From Serpentinimonas sp. (GTDB taxonomy: Bacteria > Pseudomonadota > Gammaproteobacteria > Burkholderiales > Burkholderiaceae_C), in the NCBI GenBank assembly GCA_025458665.1, contig JALOSG010000069.1:1-11845 (forward strand): a DNA stretch of 11,845 nt. Reading direction: 5' to 3'. Below the pieces are notes generated by a model, which was not told the origin of the DNA, did not search any database, and saw nothing but the letters and a program-made list of their open reading frames with translations. Position numbers and translations under genes: made by a program. This document shows positions 6,545 to 11,845 of the stretch, piece by piece; the stretch's first letter is position 1, and the number at the start of each line of letters is the position of its first letter.

Positions 6545-6967
6545 GTGAACCAGCCCCTGAACTCTCTGCCGCACAGCAGTGGCGTCCCCGCCACCCCCTT
6601 CGACGCCATGGGTGGAGAGGCGGCAGTGCGCCAGCTGGTGGACCGCTTTTACGATCTCATGGACCTGGAGCCGGGCTACGCCGAATTGCGCGCCAGCCAC
6701 GGCAACACGCTGGATGAAGCGCGCCAGAAGCTGTTCTGGTTCCTGTGCGGCTGGCTGGGTGGCCCCCAGCACTACCAGGAGCGGTTTGGGCACCCGCGCC
6801 TTCGCATGCGCCACATGCCCTTCAAAATCGGTATTCTGGAGCGCGATCAGTGGCTGGCCTGCATGGACCAGGCCATGCGCGAGACCCAGGTTCACCCCGA
6901 CTTGAGGCTGCGCCTGCAGCAAAGCTTTTTCCAGACGGCCGACTGGATGCGCAACTCCCCCGCCTGA
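6545..6967 (+). CDS. Group II truncated hemoglobin
   Basis: A 140-residue heme protein with the 2-on-2 globin fold. Key residues of group II are present: F35-Y36 (B9-B10, Tyr contacting bound ligand) in DRFYDLMD, proximal H90 (F8) in RLRMRHMPFKIG, and W103 (G8) in ERDQWLACM. GGP (72-74) with Y77 is also typical. The family binds O2 and NO and is linked to O2 or NO chemistry and redox stress; the exact role here is unknown. I place the start at GTG 6545, which gives an ordinary leader before TPFDAMGGEAAVRQLVDRFY. The internal ATG 6609 would cut into the first conserved helix, and longer in-frame extensions would run into the permease gene. There is no clear ribosome binding site. The gene lies 26 bases after the permease, possibly co-transcribed. 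Confidence 0.92.
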   Translation: MNQPLNSLPHSSGVPATPFDAMGGEAAVRQLVDRFYDLMDLEPGYAELRASHGNTLDEARQKLFWFLCGWLGGPQHYQERFGHPRLRMRHMPFKIGILERDQWLACMDQAMRETQVHPDLRLRLQQSFFQTADWMRNSPA

Positions 6968-6980
6968 ACGGCGCTCAGGC
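6962..6980. terminator. Hairpin formed by the two convergent stop codons
   Basis: GCCTGA (6962-6967) and TCAGGC (6975-6980) form a perfect 6-bp inverted repeat around a 7-base loop. The TGA of the hemoglobin gene and the TGA of the Smr gene (seen as TCA on this strand) lie inside the arms, so the hairpin would be made by both transcripts. No proper T-run follows on either side. It probably acts as a two-way terminator or 3'-end stabiliser. A near copy occurs at 11558-11576. Confidence 0.5.
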
Positions 6981-7658
6981 TTCCTTCGCCTTGCCGGTCC
7001 CCACCGCCCGGGGCGAGGGCCGCAGCAGCACCACCAGCGCACCAGCGCCGCCATCGGCGGGCCGCGCCTGCACAAAGGCCATCACTTCCGATTTCTGGAT
7101 GAGCCAGCTGTGCACCCGGTTCTTCAGCACCGGCGTTTTTCCCGGAGAGCCCAGCCCTTTGCCATGCACCACGCGCACGCAGCGCAGGCCCTGGCGGTGT
7201 GCCTCCCGGATGAAGCCGGCCAGCGCTTCGCGGGCCTCTTCGGTGCGCAGGCCGTGCAGGTCCAGCTGGCCCTGCAGGCTCCAGTCGCCCTGCCGCAGCT
7301 TGCGCACCACGTCCTGGCCCAGCCCGGGGCGCCGGAAACTGAGGTGGTCGTCGGTGAAGAGCAGGGTTTCGGCATCGAACTCGTCGCTCAGTGCCTCCTG
7401 CATCACCGCTTCTTCGTCGCGCTGACGCTGCTGCGGGAGAGGTTCGGGAGCGGGCTGGCGCAGCAGCAGGCGTTCGCGAGCCCGCAACGGCTCGACCTTG
7501 CCCACCGTCTGCTCGAACAGCCAGCGGTTGTGGTGCTGGCGCCGTTCGGCTTCGCGGCGCGCGGCCTCCTCGGCGGCGCGTGCGGCGGCAGCCTCGGCAG
7601 CACGGGCCGCCATGGCCTTGTGCAAGGCCTTGAGGTCGGAGAGGCTGCGCGCTTTCAT
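6975..7658 (-). CDS. Smr-domain protein
   Basis: A 227-residue protein with a C-terminal Smr (MutS2-related) domain. Signatures are LDLHGLRTEEAREAL (residues 132-146, holding DLHG) and VVHGKGLGSPGKTPVLKN (163-180, holding HGKG). Smr domains are nucleic-acid nucleases; E. coli SmrA nicks DNA and SmrB cleaves mRNA at collided ribosomes. The catalytic-type motif here is intact, but DNA versus RNA as substrate cannot be decided. Residues 12-42 are an Ala/Glu/Arg-rich, probably coiled-coil segment, followed by a charged linker. The start at 7658 (MKARSLSDLKAL) is preferred over a 27-residue upstream extension that looks non-coding. No Shine-Dalgarno sequence is seen; the hexamer GACAAT lies 6 bases before the ATG. 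radC lies 47 bases upstream on the same strand. Confidence 0.92.
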   Translation of the reverse strand: MKARSLSDLKALHKAMAARAAEAAAARAAEEAARREAERRQHHNRWLFEQTVGKVEPLRARERLLLRQPAPEPLPQQRQRDEEAVMQEALSDEFDAETLLFTDDHLSFRRPGLGQDVVRKLRQGDWSLQGQLDLHGLRTEEAREALAGFIREAHRQGLRCVRVVHGKGLGSPGKTPVLKNRVHSWLIQKSEVMAFVQARPADGGAGALVVLLRPSPRAVGTGKAKEA

Positions 7659-7664
7659 GGGCGC

Positions 7665-7670
7665 ATTGTC
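7665..7670 (-). promoter_or_regulatory. Candidate -10 element just upstream of the Smr gene
   Basis: Read on the minus strand, GACAAT (4 of 6 with TATAAT) lies 6 bases before the ATG of the Smr gene, which has no Shine-Dalgarno sequence. If used, the message would be leaderless and independent of radC. No good -35 element is seen. Confidence 0.25.
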
Positions 7671-7705
7671 GCCCAGTAAGCCGTGCTGCACAGCGGGGAG
7701 GGCGG

Positions 7706-8389
7706 TTACACCAGGCCGCGCTCGGCCATGGACTGGCACCCGCCCGCCGTGACGATGAAGTGGTCCAGCACCCGTACATCCACCAGGGTCAGGGCAGTTT
7801 TCAGTGTCCGGGTGAGTGCGGTGTCGGCGTGCGAGGGTTCAGCCACACCGCTGGGGTGGTTGTGCGCCAGCACCACAGCGGCGGCGTGGTGGTGCAAGGC
7901 GCGCACCACCACTTCGCGCGGGTACACGCTGGTCTGGCTCAGGGTGCCGCGGAACATTTCTTCCCATGCCAGCAGCTGGTGCTGGCTGTCCAGAAACATC
8001 ACGCCAAACACCTCGTGGTGCAGGTGGCCCAGGTGCAGTTGAAGGTAGTCGGCCACGGCTTGGGGGCTGTCTATGAGGGGGCGGCGCTGCAACTGCTGCG
8101 CCAGCGCGCGGCGGGCCAGTTCGGCCACTGCCATCAGCTCGGCCCGTTTGGCAGGGCCCAGACCTTTGACGCTTTTCAAGACCTCGGCGCCGCCGTGCAA
8201 CAGGCCGGCGACACCGCCAAAGCGGTCTACCAGTTCCTGGGCCAGCATCAGCACGTTCTTCCCTGCCACACCCGTGCGCAGCAGCAGGGCCAGCAATTCG
8301 GCGTCACTGAGGGCACCCGGGCCGCGCGCCAGCAGCTTCTCGCGTGGGCGCGCCTCGGGGGGCAGGCCTTGCAGGGACACTGGGTTCAT
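7706..8389 (-). CDS. radC: RadC family JAMM/MPN+ domain protein
   Basis: A 227-residue protein, close to E. coli RadC in length. The N-terminal half has a helix-hairpin-helix element (VKGLGPAKRAELMAV, residues 74-88); the C-terminal half is a JAMM metalloprotease-like domain with E126 (HHEVFGVMFLD), H176 and H178 in AHNHPSG, S186 and D189. All zinc-binding and catalytic positions of the JAMM motif are present. Despite the name, a DNA-repair role for RadC has been doubted, and the true substrate is unknown. ATG 8389 gives the usual N-terminus (MNPVSLQGLPPEARPREKLL); a 49-residue extension open to 8536 has no family-like sequence. The Smr gene follows by 47 bases on the same strand. The oppositely directed SlpA/FkpB-type isomerase gene starts 245 bases away. 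Confidence 0.95.
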   Translation of the reverse strand: MNPVSLQGLPPEARPREKLLARGPGALSDAELLALLLRTGVAGKNVLMLAQELVDRFGGVAGLLHGGAEVLKSVKGLGPAKRAELMAVAELARRALAQQLQRRPLIDSPQAVADYLQLHLGHLHHEVFGVMFLDSQHQLLAWEEMFRGTLSQTSVYPREVVVRALHHHAAAVVLAHNHPSGVAEPSHADTALTRTLKTALTLVDVRVLDHFIVTAGGCQSMAERGLV

Positions 8390-8412
8390 GAGGTGGCAGG
8401 TCTTTCTACAAT
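8385..8412 (+). promoter_or_regulatory. Candidate sigma-70 promoter for the FKBP isomerase-ispH operon
   Basis: TACAAT (8407-8412) matches five of six -10 consensus positions. A weak -35, TTCATG (8385-8390), sits 16 bases upstream. Transcription from here would leave a leader of roughly 215 bases before ATG 8635. The -35 is poor and overlaps the radC start codon on the other strand, so the assignment rests mainly on the -10 element. Confidence 0.38.
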
Positions 8413-8634
8413 AGGGAGTCTGCAGAGGGCTGGGTCTGGGGACGGCTGGGTCGGCGGTATGGGTGTGTGGGCAACCTCCAGTGCTTGTACCACTGCCTGC
8501 GCTGTACGCCACATCCGCTGGTCCGACCGCTTTCACCCATCCTCGTCTTCAGACGGCAAGCCCACCCGCGCTGCTGTGTGCTGGGTTGGGTTTCTGCTTT
8601 TCTGTTCCGCTTGTCTGTCCACCACACCGCCAAC
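8413..8634. other. Non-coding spacer between radC and the FKBP isomerase gene
   Basis: No supported gene lies in this divergent spacer. The left part is G-rich (8414-8470); the right part is C/T-rich. ATGGGTG (8459-8465) has a perfect complement CACCCAT (8534-8540), and GGTCGG (8449-8454) has CCGACC (8523-8528); because of their order, the two pairings cannot form as one simple nested stem. Reading frames open through it in phase with the isomerase and ispH are Cys/Pro-rich and look non-coding. It probably holds the promoter and 5' leader of the isomerase-ispH operon. Confidence 0.5.
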
Positions 8635-9147
8635 ATGTCCGCATCTGCCAGCCCATCCCCGTCTCCACAGGCCAGCGCGGCCCCTGCTGTGGCCTCCGAT
8701 GCACCCGTGGTGGAGCCCGGCTCCCTGCTCACGCTGCACTACCGGCTTTCTGGTCCGGGCGGGGAAGACTTCATCAACACGTTTGGCGCGCAGCCTGCCA
8801 CGCTCACCGTGGGCGGCGGCGAGCTTTCTCCGGGCATAGAGTCCCGCCTCATGGGGCTGCCCGAAGGCACGCACACCGTCATCGAACTGCCGCCCGGCGA
8901 GGCCTTTGGCGAGCGTCAACCCGAGATGTTGCAATGGGTGGCGCGCAGCCTGCTCAATCAGCTGGGGGACCCGCTGGAGCAATACGCACCGGGCGATGTG
9001 GTTCAATTCCCCACGCCCGATGGCATGGGCAGCTATGCCGGTGCCGTACAGGAAGTTCGCGCCGATGGCGCCGTGCTGTTCGATTTCAACCATCCTCTGG
9101 CCGGGCAGGCGGTGCGGTTCGAGGTACAACTGATCGGGGTGCTCTGA
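8635..9147 (+). CDS. FKBP-type peptidyl-prolyl cis-trans isomerase, SlpA/FkpB type
   Basis: A 170-residue protein that catalyses proline cis-trans isomerisation and probably acts as a folding helper. After a low-complexity Ser/Ala/Pro tail (residues 1-25) come LLTLHYRLSGPGGEDFINTF (31-50), GGGELSPGIESRLMGLPEGT (60-79) and GEAFGERQPE (88-97). An inserted chaperone-type flap follows (about 93-145), and the fold closes with FDFNHPLAGQAVRFEVQLIG (149-168). This is the SlyD/SlpA layout; there is no His-rich metal-binding tail as in SlyD. ATG 8635 is the first start that does not extend into spacer sequence; there is no Shine-Dalgarno sequence before it. The stop codon overlaps the ispH start (TGATG), so the two are translationally coupled, as slpA/fkpB-ispH often are in proteobacteria. 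Confidence 0.93.
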   Translation: MSASASPSPSPQASAAPAVASDAPVVEPGSLLTLHYRLSGPGGEDFINTFGAQPATLTVGGGELSPGIESRLMGLPEGTHTVIELPPGEAFGERQPEMLQWVARSLLNQLGDPLEQYAPGDVVQFPTPDGMGSYAGAVQEVRADGAVLFDFNHPLAGQAVRFEVQLIGVL

Positions 9148-10115
9148 TGGGCCAAGAGATGCAGGCGCGAGACAGCGCCCAGGAAATCCTGCTGGCCGAA
9201 CCGCGCGGCTTCTGTGCCGGCGTGGACCGCGCCATCGACATTGTGGAACGCGCGCTGCAGAAGTTTGGCGCGCCCATTTACGTGCGCCACGAAATTGTGC
9301 ACAACACCCATGTGGTGAACGACTTGCGTGCGCGCGGTGCCATCTTCATCGAAGAGCTTGATGACGTGCCACCCGGTGCCACGCTGGTGTTCAGTGCGCA
9401 CGGTGTGAGCCAGGCCGTGCAGCGCGAGGCCGAGGCGCGGGGCTTCCGCATCTTCGACGCCACCTGCCCGCTGGTGAGCAAGGTTCATGTGGAGGTGGCC
9501 AAGCTGCACCGCGAGGGCTATGAATTCATCATGATTGGCCACAAGGGCCACCCCGAGGTGGAAGGCACCATGGGGCAGCTGGACAGCGGCATTCATCTGG
9601 TGGAAGACGTGGCCGACGTGGCGCGCGTGCAGCCCGCGCAGACCGAGCGCCTCGCGGTGGTCACGCAGACCACCCTGAGCGTGGACGATGCCGCCGAGAT
9701 TTCGGCGGCGGTGCAGGCGCGTTTTCCCCACATCCGCACGCCCAAGCAGCAAGACATCTGCTACGCCACACAGAACCGCCAGGATGCGGTGAAACTCATG
9801 GCCCGGCAGGTCGATGGCGTGGTGGTGGTGGGCAGCCCCACCAGCTCCAACACCAACCGCCTGCGCGAACTGGCCGAGCGCCTCGGTGTGCCCGCCCTCA
9901 TGGTGGAAGATGCCACCGAGATCCCCGACGGCTGGCTCGACCACAAGGTCCGCGTGGGTGTGACCGCCGGCGCATCCGCCCCCGAGAACCTGGTGCAGGG
10001 CGTGGTGCGGCGCCTCAAGGAGATGGGCGCGGTGTCGGTACGGAGCCTGGACGGGGTGAAAGAAACCACCCAGTTCCCGCTGCCCAAAGGCCTGCGGCTG
10101 GACTCCGAAGCCTGA
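9147..10115 (+). CDS. ispH: 4-hydroxy-3-methylbut-2-enyl diphosphate reductase
   Basis: A 322-residue cytosolic iron-sulfur enzyme that performs the last step of the MEP pathway, reducing HMBPP to IPP and DMAPP. The three cluster cysteines are C23 (PRGFCAGVDRA), C107 (FDATCPLV) and C205 (DICYATQNRQ). Substrate-binding and catalytic residues are in place: H52 in HEIVHN, H85 in FSAHGVSQAV, H135 and E137 in GHPEVEGTMGQ, TQTTLSVDD (173-181), and SSNTNRL (233-239). Length matches the family (E. coli 316). The start at 9147 overlaps the upstream stop codon; an in-frame ATG at 9159 is an alternative that would shorten it by four residues. No intrinsic terminator is evident after it, only a small 5-bp hairpin. 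Confidence 0.97.
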   Translation: MGQEMQARDSAQEILLAEPRGFCAGVDRAIDIVERALQKFGAPIYVRHEIVHNTHVVNDLRARGAIFIEELDDVPPGATLVFSAHGVSQAVQREAEARGFRIFDATCPLVSKVHVEVAKLHREGYEFIMIGHKGHPEVEGTMGQLDSGIHLVEDVADVARVQPAQTERLAVVTQTTLSVDDAAEISAAVQARFPHIRTPKQQDICYATQNRQDAVKLMARQVDGVVVVGSPTSSNTNRLRELAERLGVPALMVEDATEIPDGWLDHKVRVGVTAGASAPENLVQGVVRRLKEMGAVSVRSLDGVKETTQFPLPKGLRLDSEA

Positions 10116-10217
10116 GCAGGCCGACCTGCCCACCGCCCGCCCGCCTGACCACCGCCCAGCCCGACGCCCTGTTCTGCGCCCTGTTCTACGCCCGTTTTTT
10201 CCTGAACTGTTCATCCC
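10116..10217. other. C-rich spacer between ispH and serS with a small hairpin and a direct repeat
   Basis: It holds a 5-bp hairpin, GCAGG (10116-10120) with CCTGC (10125-10129), then a C-rich, G-poor tract. Two copies of GCCCTGTTCT (10166-10175 and 10178-10187) lie 12 bases apart. A T6 run (10195-10200) has no stem next to it. The serS promoter may lie here or further upstream, but no clear -35/-10 pair is seen. The unstructured C-rich tract could suit Rho-dependent termination of the ispH message. Confidence 0.45.
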
Positions 10218-11555
10218 ATGCTCGACATCACCCTACTGCGCAAGGACCTCGACGCCGCCGTGGCCCGCCTGCAAACGCGCAAGCAGCCCCAGCCTTTCCT
10301 CAACGTGGAGCATTTCCGCGCGCTGGAAAACGAGCGCAAGGCCATACAGGTGCGCACCGAGGAGTTGCAGGCGCAGCGCAACACCCTGTCCCGCCAGATT
10401 GGCCAGTTGAAGGGCCAAGGCCAGCACGCCGAGGCCGATGGCGTCATGGCGCAGGTGGCCGCTCACAAGGCTGAACTGGAGGTGTCGGCCGCCCGGCTCG
10501 ACGTGATCCAGCAGGAACTCCAGCAGATGCTGCTGGCCGTGCCCAACCTGCCCCACGACAGCGTGCCGGTGGGCCAGTCCGAAGAACACAACGTGGAACT
10601 GCGCCGCTGGAGCCCGGATGGCGGGCTGGGAGGCAGCCCTGCTGCCATGCCCTTCACACCGCGCGACCACGTGGAACTGGCCGAGCCGCTGGGCCTGGAT
10701 TTCGAGACCGCGGCCAAGCTCTCGGGCTCCCGTTTCGTGGTCATGAAAGGGCCGCTGGCGCGCCTGCACCGCGCATTGGCTGCCTTCATGCTCGACGTAC
10801 AGACCACCCAGCACGGTTATACCGAGTGCTACACGCCCTACATCGTGAACGCCGAGACACTGCGCGGCACCGGGCAGTTGCCCAAGTTCGAGGCCGATCT
10901 CTTCGCGGCCAAGAAGGGCGGCCAGGAAGCCGAAGGCGGCGAGGGCGACCAGGCCCTCTACCTCATTCCCACCAGCGAAGTGACGCTGACCAATTTCGTG
11001 CGCAACGAGATCGTCGCCGAGTCCGACCTGCCCATCCGCCTGACCGCGCACACGCCGTGCTTCCGGTCGGAAGCCGGTTCGGCGGGCCGAGACACGCGCG
11101 GCCTGATCCGCCAGCACCAGTTCGACAAGGTGGAAATGGTGCAGATCGTGCACCCGGAAAAGAGCTACGACGCGCTGGAAGAAATGACGGGCCACGCCGA
11201 AGCCGTGCTGCAAAAGCTGGGCTTGCCCTACCGCGTGCTGGCGCTGTGCACCGGCGACATGGGCTTTGGTGCCACCCGTACGCACGACCTGGAGGTCTGG
11301 ATTCCGGCGCAGAACACCTACCGCGAAATCAGCTCGGTGAGCAACTGCGAGGCCTTCCAGGCGCGCCGGTTGCAGGCGCGCTTCAAGAACGCGCAAGGCA
11401 AGAACGAGTTTGTGCACACCCTCAATGGCAGTGGCCTGGCGGTGGGCCGCGCTTTGGTGGCGGTGCTGGAAAACTACCAGAACGCCGACGGATCCATCAC
11501 CATCCCCGAGGCCCTGCGCCCCTACATGGGCGGGCTGGACACCCTGAGGGCCTGA
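10218..11555 (+). CDS. serS: Seryl-tRNA synthetase
   Basis: A 445-residue class II aminoacyl-tRNA synthetase that charges tRNA-Ser (and tRNA-Sec where present) with serine. The N-terminal long antiparallel coiled-coil arm that grips the tRNA spans about residues 30-108. Catalytic-domain landmarks are GTGQLPKFEADLF (217-229), the TSE loop (252-254) for serine recognition, motif 2 with CFRSEAGSAGRDTRGLIRQH (281-300) and QFDKVEMVQI, and motif 3 NGSGLAVGRALVAVLENYQ (403-421). The length is near the E. coli enzyme (430). The start at 10218 gives the canonical N-terminus MLDITLLRKD; no strong Shine-Dalgarno sequence precedes it. A hairpin follows the stop. Confidence 0.98.
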   Translation: MLDITLLRKDLDAAVARLQTRKQPQPFLNVEHFRALENERKAIQVRTEELQAQRNTLSRQIGQLKGQGQHAEADGVMAQVAAHKAELEVSAARLDVIQQELQQMLLAVPNLPHDSVPVGQSEEHNVELRRWSPDGGLGGSPAAMPFTPRDHVELAEPLGLDFETAAKLSGSRFVVMKGPLARLHRALAAFMLDVQTTQHGYTECYTPYIVNAETLRGTGQLPKFEADLFAAKKGGQEAEGGEGDQALYLIPTSEVTLTNFVRNEIVAESDLPIRLTAHTPCFRSEAGSAGRDTRGLIRQHQFDKVEMVQIVHPEKSYDALEEMTGHAEAVLQKLGLPYRVLALCTGDMGFGATRTHDLEVWIPAQNTYREISSVSNCEAFQARRLQARFKNAQGKNEFVHTLNGSGLAVGRALVAVLENYQNADGSITIPEALRPYMGGLDTLRA

Positions 11556-11578
11556 AGGCCTGAACGCGGCTCAGGCCC
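11548..11578. terminator. Bidirectional hairpin between serS and the convergent thioesterase gene
   Basis: GGCCTGA (11557-11563) pairs with TCAGGCC (11571-11577) around the loop ACGCGGC. An alternative left arm, GGGCCTGA (11548-11555), containing the serS stop codon, can pair with TCAGGCCC (11571-11578) instead. The hairpin lies between two convergent genes and lacks a T-run. Its core is 17 of 19 bases identical to the hairpin at 6962-6980. Confidence 0.55.
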
Positions 11579-11587
11579 AGTCCCGGA

Positions 11588-11845
11588 TCAGGGCTTGGGC
11601 AGTTCGAACACCAGGCAGGTGGTGGTGGCGTGCGCGTACAGCGTGCCGTCTGGCCCCGTCAGCTTGGCCTCGGCGGTAGCCAGCTGGCGGCCGCAATGCA
11701 GTACATGCCCCACGGCGCGCACCCGTTGAATCTGGGGCGTCAACGACTTCACGATGTTCACGCTGAGTTCGGCCGTGGTGTAGCCGCGCCCCGGTGGCAT
11801 GCGGCTGTGCACGGCGCAACCCAGAGCCGAATCGAGGATGGTGGC
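11588..11845 (-). CDS. PaaI-type hotdog-fold thioesterase, C-terminal part
   Basis: The 5' end is cut by the right edge; 85 residues remain. The visible start ATILDSALGCAVHSRMPPGR is the end of the catalytic helix motif of PaaI/YbgC-like acyl-CoA thioesterases (usually HGG-x-ATLLDSA-G), with D5 of the fragment the likely catalytic acid. GYTTAELSVNIVKSLTP (21-37) and AHATTTCLVF (71-80) are typical hotdog strands. Such enzymes hydrolyse acyl-CoA thioesters, often of aromatic or other small acids; the substrate cannot be told. The stop is at 11588-11590. A second frame open over the same bases to 11571 has no family-like sequence and is a shadow. It converges with serS. Confidence 0.88.
   Translation of the reverse strand, partial: ATILDSALGCAVHSRMPPGRGYTTAELSVNIVKSLTPQIQRVRAVGHVLHCGRQLATAEAKLTGPDGTLYAHATTTCLVFELPKP

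Noticed and set aside
8390..8536. A 49-residue N-terminal extension of RadC
   Set aside because: RadC proteins normally begin close to the PPEARPREKLL motif, which the start at 8389 provides; the extension is spacer sequence.
8463..9146. Upstream in-frame extensions of the isomerase (from 8467) and ispH (from 8463)
   Set aside because: The first reads Cys/Pro-rich spacer sequence; the second runs through the isomerase gene in a different frame. Family N-termini match the starts at 8635 and 9147.
9033..10214. A 393-codon minus-strand frame with an RRTGRRTGRRAG-like N-terminus opposite ispH
   Set aside because: The repeat-like N-terminus is only the C-rich spacer read backwards; the rest is a shadow of ispH.
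11571..11819. An alternative minus-strand frame over the thioesterase
   Set aside because: Its translation is Arg/His-rich without motifs. The overlapping frame ending at 11588 reads a clear hotdog thioesterase up to the window edge.

Overview
The window is a GC-rich, densely coding stretch of a bacterial chromosome. Gene content, gene order and protein sequences suggest a betaproteobacterium of the order Burkholderiales, most likely family Comamonadaceae. That placement comes from recalled family knowledge and was not checked by a search. There are 12 protein-coding genes, two of them cut by the window edges. I see no RNA genes, insertion sequences, phage genes or CRISPR arrays. No stretch without a gene exceeds 300 bases; the longest gap is about 245 bases (8390-8634).

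Region 1 (1-2280) is the 3' part of a membrane-bound respiratory formate dehydrogenase operon on the + strand. It holds the last 33 codons of the catalytic alpha subunit, the four-cluster iron-sulfur beta subunit, a small lipoprotein, and the cytochrome b gamma subunit. It closes with a clear intrinsic terminator. fdhD (2300-3196), for the sulfur-transfer protein that activates formate dehydrogenase, begins only 19 bases after that terminator. Together these genes would carry electrons from formate oxidation through iron-sulfur clusters and b hemes to quinone.

Region 2 (3223-6967, + strand) holds upp (uracil salvage), a large FtsX/YbbP-like ABC-transporter permease with no ATPase gene beside it, and a group II truncated hemoglobin. 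Region 3 (6975-8389, - strand) holds radC and an Smr-domain protein, which converge on the hemoglobin gene across a 7-base gap. Region 4 (8635-11555, + strand) holds an FKBP-type prolyl isomerase (SlpA/FkpB type) overlapping ispH (last step of the MEP isoprenoid pathway), then serS (seryl-tRNA synthetase). A PaaI-type hotdog thioesterase on the - strand runs off the right edge.

Most of this is core metabolism and housekeeping, and I do not see a convincing undescribed system. The points most worth a second look are the lipoprotein inside the formate dehydrogenase operon, an FdhD with one cysteine where the family has CxxC, a nearly identical hairpin at both convergent gene junctions, and -10-like hexamers 6-7 bases before several start codons that lack a good ribosome binding site.
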